64,000 nucleotides of DNA, from assembly GCF_001858045.2 (NCBI RefSeq), contig NC_031966.2:18964565-19028564 (forward strand). The letters are read 5' to 3'. Position numbers and translations under genes: made by a program. Below the pieces are notes generated by a model. That model searched no databases. It saw only the letters and a list, made by a program, of their open reading frames with translations, and had not been told where the DNA came from. Positions within the stretch are counted from its first letter, which is position 1. Each line of letters starts with the position of its first letter. Of the stretch, positions 11,766 through 22,400 are shown piece by piece. This DNA is from Oreochromis niloticus. Its lineage: Eukaryota > Chordata > Actinopteri > Cichliformes > Cichlidae.

Positions 11766-12184
11766 TAAGTATGGAAAAACAGGTTCATATATATATATAT
11801 ATATAAACGGCTGGCGAACCAAATTTTTGTTTAAAAAAATCTGCTAATTAATTTAAAATAATAAGAAGGTATAGCCCAAACAATTAGTCATACCACACTG
11901 ACTGTATAAATGAAGAAGGGTTACAGAGGAATCAACAAATGCTTGATGCTCTTTTTAATCTCCATGTGATGTTTCAACATTAACATTAACAATGAATGGA
12001 GTGTTTTTGATGTTGTATGCAGTTTGTGAATTTCAAAAAGATACACATATAAAACACACTTATAGTTCAGGAGAATTAGAGTTCACAGAACAGTGAACAA
12101 CAATGAAGAGAAATTATGAGTGAAAAAAAGAAGAAAAAAGAGGAAGAGCACGTTACAAATAAGTCAGGCAGATATTCTAAAAAT

Positions 12185-12300
12185 CCATCTTTTCTTCCAC
12201 TTATCCAATTCAGAATTGCAGGGGAGGGGCCTCGAGCCTTTCCCAGCTGATATAGGGCAACAGGCTGGTACACCCTGGACTGATCACCAGTCTTTTGCAC
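12185..12300 (-). repeat. Fragment of the teleost interspersed repeat
   Basis: It matches the family at 6225-6535 through the CCACTTATCCAATTCAG and CACCCTGGACTGATCACCAG segments. Truncated on both sides. Confidence 0.55.
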
Positions 12301-12589
12301 AATTAAATATCATATTAGATAACTAAATACTGCTAGTCTAGCCATAACTGTGGGGGAGAGACATGTGAATTATTCAACTTCCGCTAGCGTCTCATTGTTT
12401 CTTTTGTTACTTTCACGTTTAAGATTAGCAAACTTAATCAACAGAGCAGCCTAATGTGTCCAGCTCTGTTGGCTGTGACATGACTGAGTTGAGTGTGTAA
12501 ATCTCTTGTTGGTGTGAGATTATTTATACTATAATGGTGAAAAATACTGGTTTGAAAGGCTGCCTGTTAATTTTCTTCCTAGGGCTCCA

Positions 12590-13260
12590 ACAGGCCCTAC
12601 AGACATATGATTCTGCAGTGTGTGGATGAATTAGTGATGGGCAAGAGGAGGCTACACACCACTAGTGGATGGTTTTGTGGCGTGGTCTAAGAAGAATCAT
12701 GTTTCTAAATGTAAATAAAAGCAGAAAGGTGGGGATCAACTTCAGAAGGAAGAGGACGACTACATGGCCCGTGTCTATCCTGGGGTAAGATGTTGGCGTG
12801 GTGGAGGACTACAAGTAACACATCGACAACAGGCTGAACCAGAAGACCAATACAGACGCTGTATACAAGAAGAGGGTGAGCAGGCACTGGCTGCAAGGTG
12901 GACACTTTTAAACTGAGGTGGACAGGAGGTCACTTAACAAACTGCTATCTACCTGGGATAACTCTAACCACCCTCTACTGGAGAACCTTCTCTACCAGAC
13001 CGATTCAGTTTTGCTGTCACAAGGACAGAAACGGGAAACCCTTCATACCTCAGGCAATAACTACAGTACAAGATGTGTAAAGCATTAAATCATCTTAATG
13101 TTCTGTATGCTCATTTAGACATTTTATTTAAATCCTATGCGCTAACAAAACTTTATGTAGTCTTTTTGAATTTTAGTTTTGCTTTGTTGATTTTGAAATG
13201 CTTAATTATTATAATTTTTAATCCTATTATCATTGTTGCTGTTGTTATTATTTAAGTGGT
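12590..13260 (+). mobile_element. Possible LINE relic (3' end of a reverse transcriptase ORF)
   Basis: Around 12820-12880 the phrase ACATCGACAACAGGCTGAAC and the following ACGCTGTATACAAGAAGAGG resemble the DNA behind an 'IDNRLDW...EAVYKK' segment near the end of fish LINE reverse transcriptases. Near 13030-13065 a 'KPFIPQAI'-like piece resembles the usual C-terminal tail, and AT-rich DNA follows. The frame is broken many times. The match is from memory of the family only. Confidence 0.4.
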
Positions 13261-13885
13261 GTAACAAAAGAATTTCCCACACCTGAGATAAATATAGTAT
13301 ATTTTATCGTATCGTTATCTTTTAACAGCATTAATTTAGTAATTAGTATTGTGATTCTGCAAACACATACCTACAAAAACTCCCATTAACTCCCATTTCT
13401 CAAGACCATATTTTCAGTGTCCTAAACTGAATCAATCATCCTTTAGGCAAAACAATTTTCACCTAGTTAGACACAATTTGCAGATCCTATTTAACTGTAT
13501 TTCAAAATTATAAACATGCAATCACTCCCTAAAACACATTTTTGCACAGTGAATCGAATGTGATGCATAACTTCTAATAGCACGAGGCAGAAGTTGATAT
13601 CAATACAGCACAGACGTCATTTATCAAACACAACGCAAAATTTTTAGTGAGGTAATTAAACCGCAACAAGACAGTTTAGAGGACTCAGAAAGCAAGCGAG
13701 AGCTGAAGGTTGATACCAATAACTGGTGAAAGCAATGTGACGCAAAGGAGGAAGAAGTAGGACGATGCGGAAGAACAATATCAAAAATAGTAATTTAAGT
13801 AGAAGTATGAGACCATGGTTTGACATTAAATGACAGCCCATATGAAAAAAGAGGTAGAAGAAACTTCTAGACTTCATTAGACTTC

Positions 13886-14309
13886 CACTCACATCATTAG
13901 GTACAACGTTTCAGCTGTTCGTTAACACAAATATTTAAGTGGCAAATCATATGACACCGACTCATTGCAAATCAAACAACCTGCTGAAGTTCAAGCAAAG
14001 CATTAGAATGGGGAAGTAAAGTGATTTAAGTGACTCTGATTGTAACTCTGACACTCTGGTTGTTGGTGCCAGACAGGCTTTTCCTTCAGAAACTGCTAAT
14101 CCACTGGGATTTTTCCACAGAATATATCTCCAGAGTTTACAGAGAATGATCCAATAGAGAGGAATCACCCAGGGTGGCAGTTCTCTAAGTGATGTTGATG
14201 CCAGACGTCACAGGAGAATGGCCCAGCTGCATTAGGCTGATAGGAAGGCAACAGCAACTCAAAAAACCACTCATTACAATCAAGGTATGCAGAAGAGCAT
14301 CTATGAATG
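13886..14309 (+). mobile_element. Tc1-like transposon fragment (same family as 51362-52230)
   Basis: It aligns by eye with 51362-52230. Shared segments include GACCTGCTGAAGTTCAA-like, AAGTGATTTAAGTGACT and GTTGTTGGTGCCAGACAGGC. The last part, GGTATGCAGAAGAGCATCT, corresponds to the DNA-binding part of a Tc1-type transposase gene. Frames are interrupted and the 3' half is missing. Confidence 0.7.
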
Positions 14310-14342
14310 TTTTTCCATATTTCTCACAATTACAGGTTTTAA

Positions 14343-15571
14343 ATCATCAAACAAATTTTAAAATTAGACAAAGATAACCTGAGTAAATACAGATATTTAA
14401 TGATGATTTCATGTATTTAAAAAAAAGCTATCCAAACCTAAATGTGGCCCCGACGTGAAAAGTAATTGCTTCTTAAACCACTTAACAGCAACAACTGCAA
14501 TCAAGCATTTGCAATAACTGGCAATGAGTCTTTTACATCGCTGTGGAGGAATTTTGGCGCTATCTTATTTGCAGAATTGTTTTAATTCAGTGACACTGGA
14601 GTTTTGAGCATTACTGGGCTGTTCACAGTCATGTCAAAGCATCTCAATGTGATTGGATAGCCGGACCTTGATGAGGTAACTTCAAAATCTTAATTTAGCT
14701 TTTTTTTTTTGAGCCATTCAGAGGTGGAGGTGTGCTTGAGGTTCAGGGCACAAACTGATTGCAGGACATTTTCCTTCAGGATTTTCTGTTTCAGAGATGA
14801 ATTCATGGCTCCATCAATTACAGCATCCTGAAGCAGCAAAGTAGCTCCAGACCATCACACTAACAGCAGCACAAAAGTTCAACTTTTGTTGTCTTTTGGC
14901 AGCCTTTGTGTTCTTTTTGGTCATTAATGGTCTTTCCTATTGTTGAATCATGAACACTGACCTTAACTGAGGCAAGTGATGCCTGCAATTCTTTACATGT
15001 TTTTCTGGGTTCTTTTGTGATCTCTGGGACGAGTCGACAATGTGCTCTTGGAGTAAATTTGGTAGGCAGGTTGCTCTGGTTAAGGTTCACCACTGTTCCA
15101 AGTTTTCTCCATTTGTGGGTAATGGCTCTCACTGTAGTTTGCTGGATCCTGAAACCCTAGAAACTAGTTTGCAACATCTTTGTAATAGATGCCAATGACT
15201 TTGTTTCCCTTCAGTTCTTGAGTTTCTTTAGATTGTGGCATGATGTGCTGCTTTTTGAGATCCTTTAGCTTCCTTCTCTTTATCAGACAGCTTCTATATC
15301 ACTGACTTCTTCATTCAACAGGTCTGGGAGTAATAAGGATTGTGTGTGAACTAGTGTAATTAAACTCAGGTTTAAAAAAAACTGTGGCTATTTACAGTTC
15401 ATTCATGATTTCACAGGAAGTGCAGTACCTTTTTCACACAGAGGCAGGTAGGTTTGGGTTGTTTACCCTGCCTTTTTAAATGAAATCACCATTTAAAAAC
15501 TGCAATTTGTATTTACTGGGGTTATCTTTGTCTAGACTCTAGAGGGCTAAACACTTTTTAACAGCACTGTA
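14343..15571 (-). mobile_element. Tc1/mariner element with decayed transposase, minus strand
   Basis: The ends form an inverted repeat. ATTAGACAAAGATAACC near 14364 matches the inverse of GGTTATCTTTGTCTAGA near 15520, and the neighbouring segments also pair. The right end finishes AACAGCACTGTA next to a TA. An open frame at 15132-14860 (minus) keeps a helix-turn-helix piece typical of Tc1 transposases (KFTPRAHCRL, KEPRKTCKELQASLASVKVS, DSTIGK). The rest is frame-broken and the left tip is truncated. Immobile relic. Confidence 0.8.
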
Positions 15572-16190
15572 TATTACTCATGAACAACAGTGGCTTGTCT
15601 CCCACGCTGGGAGTTTTGTTTTTCTCTGGGTTGTTGCACTTATTACTTTTTTAATTATACTTTTTAATTAATGAAATAATAGGATAATAATAATAATATT
15701 CAACAGTTTAAAGTATCCAAGGCTGCTTTTAAATTCTCTTACTGTAACCCATTAATTAATAATAACAATTAATAATGGCAACAGGTGTGTGATTATCCAG
15801 GTGCACCAGAAATTATACGTTACGACAGTTTTACTACATAAAATAAAATAGAAATAAAACAAAATAAAATAAAATAGTTGAACAAATAATAATTATCGGC
15901 CTCGCTGACAATCCAAACCTCACTATTCAGTTAGCCAGGTGTTGCCACTTTTACTATCAACAGTCCTATAATAATCCTCAACCGTTATAAAGTAAGCAGT
16001 TTTTAAATTAAAGAATCACTCACCAAACCTCCTTCTTCATCGCCTACAAACAAGTGCTAATACTTGTATATAAAAACGTTTGTCAAGATGATAGGAATGG
16101 TTGCGCTGCTGGGATTTTAATTTGGCCTTTTTTTCCCCTTTTTTTTCCCTTTTTTTTTTTGAACGGATGTTGTCTCCTTCTAGTTTCCGG
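15572..16190. other. Non-coding upstream region of cstf2
   Basis: AT-rich DNA with an (AAAAT)n-type simple repeat near 15838-15887, then pyrimidine runs just before the cstf2 start. No TATA box is obvious, as is usual for a housekeeping gene. Confidence 0.55.
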
Positions 16191-16460
16191 TGTAACATTA
16201 AATTCTGTCCCCAAAATGGCGAACGTATCTGCTGCCAACGCCGCCGCTGCGGCCGCAGCTGCAGCCGCGAATAGAGACCCAGCCGTTGACCGGTCACTAC
16301 GATCAGTGTTCGGTAAGTTTGTTGATTTTAGGTCGCTGTGTTTGGGAAAGTTTATCCGCTGGGTGCTCAGGGAGAATGCAAGTAAACGGGTTGTGAATGA
16401 AAACTTGCTAACATGGATGTCAGGCTAGTGTTGCTGTTAGCCGAACACCGCGCGAGGGAA
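16100..16460 (+). promoter_or_regulatory. cstf2 promoter / first-exon CpG-rich patch
   Basis: GC and CpG content rise sharply across the first coding exon and the start of intron 1, preceded by long pyrimidine tracts. The transcription start is not visible. ATG 16216 is the first one in context CAAAATGG, with a purine at -3 and G at +4. Confidence 0.5.
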
Positions 16461-19400
16461 AGTTAAAAAGAAATAGCAAGCAAAGGAGCCTTGAATTACA
16501 AATCCGTCTTCTGTTTATTGTCATACTAACACTAAATATTGTGTGTATTAATTGTTTTAGTGGGAAATATTCCGTATGAAGCCACAGAAGAACAGCTGAA
16601 AGACATCTTTTCTGAAGTCGGACTTGTTGTCAGCTTCAGGTGAGTGAAGGAACGCACTAGACGTGGTCCTCTCTGAACTAAGACGTTTTATAGGGTTTTA
16701 ATAAGTTCCTTTAGACTGTCTTAAATGTGGATTGTTCCCTTTTCTTGTACTCAGGTTAGTGTATGACAGGGAGACAGGAAAGCCAAAGGGATATGGCTTC
16801 TGTGAATATCAAGACCAGGAGACTGCCCTCAGTGCCATGCGAAACCTGAATGGGAGAGAGTTTAGTGGTCGGGCTCTCCGTGTTGACAACGCAGCCAGTG
16901 AGAAGAACAAGGAAGAGCTGAAAAGTAAGTTTTTAATTTCCTCTCGAGTTTGTTTAGGTAAGCTGCTGATCATAATCTGTTCCAATTCCCAAGCTATTTT
17001 TGTCTTGCACAGGTTTGGGAACAGGAGCCCCCATTATTGAGTCTCCTTATGGAGACAGCGTCCAGCCAGAGGAGGCCCCAGAGTCCATCAGCAGAGCAGT
17101 AGCCAGTCTGCCACCTGAGCAGATGTTTGAACTCATGAAACAGATGAAGGTAGGGTGTCCCCCCCCCCCATATACACTTATAACCATCTCCAGGTTTCTC
17201 TACTGTACTCTCGGTGAGAGGTGAGCTTATCAATAATAGAATCATCTGCCAAATGGGTAGTCTGTGGTGTATTTAAGAATTAATTTGATGACTTTATGCT
17301 CCGCTCTATGTAAAATGTTATGGTCTCCTGTACAAATTTAATAAAACCACTCATGCTTGAGCATTTAAAAAATGCATGAAACAACAGTGAGTCTTAAAAA
17401 GTAAAAAAATTAGTTTTCCCAGATGACATCATCTAAAACTGTATGTATGAGACTCTTTACTGTTTTTTTTATTGTCAGTAGTAAGGATGGTGACAAATGT
17501 TTCACATAGTTTGAATCACCTCCAGCTTATGCAGATGCTCCTCCTTCCCTTTCATTAACAGAGGCTCTGCTGTGCAGCCTGCCACTCTCAGCTCTGCCAG
17601 TGAAGCCTCGTCTTTGCACAGCTGGTAGTCTGCTTCATTAAGCCCAAAGAAACACCACACTGCAGACGTCTTTTGCTTTACTCAGAAAGTCATTTGTTTC
17701 ACCAAAAGCTTGTGTCAGTAGGGCCGCTCCAGATGCTGATTAGAGTCAGTGGCTACAGATTTAATAGTAGTGGTATTTCTGCAGATTTTGGTCTAATGGC
17801 TGTTTGTTATGGAGTTATGTCTGAGTCATGAGTGGGTAGCAAAAACTGGTGGTGGGATTAAAAACCAGAGTTTTTTTTTTTTTTTTATCTTTTAGGATAT
17901 AGTCAGATTTTTCTTGTAGTTTCTAAAATCAGATCCTGTTGGTTTCAAAAAAATATTTCTCTCTCTCTCTCTCTCCAGCTGTGTGTGCAAAACAGTCCTC
18001 AGGAGGCACGGAACATGCTGCTGCAGAACCCTCAGCTGGCCTACGCTCTGCTGCAGGCCCAAGTGGTCATGCGGATTGTTGATCCTGAGATCGCCTTGGT
18101 GAGAATGAAGAGATGAGTCACAGTCAGAAGACAGTTGTTCTCGACTCAATAAATGTTTATTCTGTCCTGCATTTTAAAGCCAAAGCAAGCAGTATTTTTT
18201 TTTTATGTTCCCCTTACTCCTTGTATAGAAAATGCTCCATCGTCAAACAACAGTCCAGCCTCTGATTCCCAGTGGACAGGGCGGAGGAGCACCGACGGTC
18301 ACTTCTCCACCTACACAGCCCACCGTGCCTGTGTCTCAGCCAGTGTCTCAACCTGTGGTAAGCAGAACATATCTTTTGTCATATTACTGTGTATTCTCTT
18401 CAACAAAATGTTCCCATTGTGGGTCCTGAAAAATGTACACGCATGCACGGGTTGCTGCGATGGCTGTAGCCCAAGAGGTAGAGCAGGTCATCTACTAATC
18501 AAAAGGCTAGAAGTTTAGTCTGGCTTCTCCAGTCTCCAGCCTGCATGGCTAGTATCCTCGGGCAAGATACTGAGCCACAAGTTGGTCTCTGATGCATTCA
18601 TTGATGTATGAATGTGTGAATGTTAGATAGAAAGCAATTGGGTGTAGGAAAAGTGCTTGTGTGAATGGGCAAATAAGGCATGTTGTATAAAGTGCTTTGC
18701 ATGCTTAGACAAGCATTGTATATGAACCAGTTCATTTTCCATTTACCATGGAGTGAATAAATACTGGTGAAAGGATCACAAAGTCTGGCCCACCAAAAGT
18801 CCCGGTCTGGCTTTCTGAAGTGTGAAAATGCGTGGGGTGGAAAGTTTAAAATATTTCTACATCTTAACAAGTAGTTTGCTTGAGATGTTTAAGTCTGTCC
18901 CAGCTGAGAGTGGGTGATAGGCCGGGTACATCCCAGACACGCACCAAGTCTATCACCGGGCTAACACAGAAAGGCCATAATTCAAACCGAGGAACGTAGT
19001 CCGGGGTGATCCGAATTCTCAAAATGATAAGGAACGGTTTCAGTGCTTCTTTTATTACCCCCTTTAGTAGATCATACGCTGAACCAACCTTTATGAAAGG
19101 AAAGTAGATACATTTTATCTCATCATTCATAGCGAAGGACCATCTGAGCGTTCCTGAAAAACGATCAACATAACTGATAAAGTAGACCTGATCATGCAAA
19201 TGTTATTTGTAAGTGCATTTTCCATTTCCATAACCTAGTAGAGCTGGGCGATATAAGATTTTTTTCATATCACGATATGTTTTTTTCATTTCAGGCGATA
19301 ATGATATATATCACGATATAAGCCAAATAACTATATTTGTAAGATTTAAATGTGCCGTTGCTCACAAGTAAAAAGTGAAATAATCAGCAGCTTGTTTTAA

Positions 19401-22400
19401 TTTAAATATTTATTTCCCATAATAAGTTCAACAGGGCACATGTACTTAAGGAACATGAGACTTCAGTTTCAGATAAATAAAGGCAAATATTGCAAACTAC
19501 ACAAAAGGTAGCCGCTAAAGCGTTTAAGTTTCAAAATAGAACAAACAAAAGAGACCACTAAATTGTCAATTCCACTTAGAAACAAAATATTAATTCTAAA
19601 AATAAATCTTAGTTTGTTTTACAGAAGAACAGACAAAATTGACTAACTTTTGTCAATATCAAATAAACTGAGAACTAAAAGGAAATTCTCAATCTCTCCT
19701 TGTTGTATAGCTTAGCTATTACCTCAATTAGCTGCTTGAATCCTTCATTTTCGACCGTGTTTATTGGTAGCATGTCTTTAGCAAGACGGTAGGCTATGGC
19801 ATTCGTTATCTCGCTATGTCTCTTAGCTTTTTTGTCATATGGTAAGACGCTGGAGAAAGCCGACTCAATTGACTGTTGTTGCTTCGCAGGGATTCTACTG
19901 GTTGTTTTCGATGACGAATTAGCGCTTTTAGTCTACGGAACTTCTCTGGCCCTTCCTTTCGACAATCTCTCCGGCATTGGAACCGTCATCTGTGTTCTCT
20001 TCGGTAACCTGGTCACCCAAGCTCTCGGTTGATTTTTCTCTAGCGGGCAAACTCATTTTCTCCATTAACCGGCCGGCACGGCGGCTGGCTGCTTCCCAAA
20101 CAAATGCACATGTGCGGCACGTAACAAGTCACGTGACGTGACGCTGCGGCTGTGATTGGCTCGGCTATGCGCTACTTAATTTGGGTTGGCTGTTCTTTTT
20201 TTTAAGACAGGAAGAGAGAGAGATGAGGTCTATCGCAATAGTTTCATTTTTCTATCGAGAAAAAGTTATTTCGCAATACATATCGTTATCGTTCTATCGC
20301 CCAGCTCTATAACCTAGTGATATGTTTTTAATTTTTCTATTAAACCCACTGGTTGTCTGTGAATTGGAGTTGGTTTGCATGAGAAGCGCAGATTTAAATG
20401 TTCTCTAAATCCTGATCATACGCTGCATTAATTGATCTCAGTGCATTTGTTGTTTTGCCAGCTTTTAGGATTATCGTGAATGAATTTTCACTTAGAGCCA
20501 CCTTGGATAAGTGCTGGATACAGGGAATTTCATAGAAATCCTAAACAAGGAGGAGGGGATGAGTTGGATCAGTCTCCAGTAGGAAAAATAAGATGCTTTT
20601 CATTTTATCGGCTTTAAAGTTCCAGCACCTGTAATGATATGATGTTTTTCCCCAATGGTTCTTGTTTATATGACCTGGATGAAACAACAATATAAGAACA
20701 CTCTGGGGTGGTGCTGGGCGATATGCAAAAAATATTTATCATGATATGAATTATTTTATATCATGATAACGATATATATCACGATATACCACCTGACCTG
20801 TGGTCATCTGGAAAGTATGCAGTCTGTAAACAGCGAGTGGAGAGGGTGCAGTCTTTGTTTTGAGTTACCGTAAAGCATGTCGCAAATCCGGGTGCACGTA
20901 AAGCAGCACCATGTCGCAAAACCACAAGACGGAGTTTCTTTGCGAAAAATATCATTTTTTTTATACTTTTAACTTTATGCAAGACAAAATAGAGCCAGAG
21001 CTTAACTTTACATTTTACATGCTGTAGTGCCATTTGTGGGAGCATTTCAAGTTGCTATACAGCAATACAACCGTTATAGCCCAAATTTTAATAATATGTA
21101 TGCATTAAGTCCATAGTAACTACATAAATTGCAAAAAAGTGCAATAAACTCCAAAAAAATTGAAAATCGTTATTGTTTTTTGTTTTTTTTTACATACATT
21201 TCTAGTTAGAGAAATTTAAGAGGCTTATCCCTCAAAACTGTAAATACAAAAAAGTTGCACAAAATAGTTTCCAACCACGAGAAATTTATTTTGAGTGTCT
21301 TCATAGTTTTTATTTTTGAGATACACTAATTTTTATATACTGTAGGAAAACCAAAAATAAATATTATAATGCAAATTTGCAAAAAAACGGCATGTGCATC
21401 AAAATAAACTATTTCCAACAGTGTAATTTGACTTCTAAGCATCCCAGAAACGATACAGAAAAGCATAAAGTCAAACATGACCTTTAAAAACACCAACATA
21501 GGCTTTGAAGGTAAAAAACTACATTTTGCGCGAAAATGACGTCACTTCCGGTTAGGTAATGGCGGACATGCGATAGTTCGCGCTGACTTATATTCCAATG
21601 TAGGAAGTGTTATGAACAGCTGATCGGATCGGCAAAGCGTGTTTCTGGAATATTATGTTTTTGTTGCTGGAAGTGCTTTTTATGCAATTTTTGCAAAGCT
21701 ATATGTGGAAGGAAACCATGACCTAGGGCAAGCTAATGGAATAAGATGTAAGTACAACTCCTACGGTTTCATATGCAAAAAGAATTATTGCGCTACCTTA
21801 CCTGGTTCCAGTTCTACAGGGATTTAAAAATAGTTAGGCAAAACGGAGTGTGCCTGCTCCGACCGGTTGTAAAGGGTTAATGATATATTTTATGTAATAA
21901 TTTATAAAATTAGGGTTAGAAACGATAGAAGACAAATGGCACGATAGACACTTTTCTATCGTCCACACGATGTATATCGTCATATCGCCCAGCACTAGTC
22001 TGGGGTGAAGTAAAATGTGCATTTTTTAATACATCTTTTGGACATTGTAGTTGAAGTAGGTGAAGTTGTGCCAGAAATTTTTGCTGCGACATTGTAGTTT
22101 CAACACTGCACCGTCACATTGTTAAAGAGCCTAGTGTATGTGCATTTGGATTCTCTGAGCACCACGCTTCTCCTTCACACCTCGTAGCATTTTCACCGAG
22201 GTTAGGGAAAAGTGATTAGGAAAAGGACGCAGGAGGTTATTTTTTGGGGGGCTGCCCCAGATGACTTGAAGGTTTGAACCAAGAATCTTATTGTTGTGTG
22301 GCAACCGTGGCAACGTCTGCACCACCATGTGGCATGGCAGTTTGTGGGTTAGTCCTAGGGATGCAACGATACCAATTTTTTCAAACCGATCCGATACCGA

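Noticed and set aside
16037..16297. Minus-strand frame over cstf2 exon 1
   Set aside because: Antisense shadow of the alanine-coding tract and pyrimidine runs; no homology seen.
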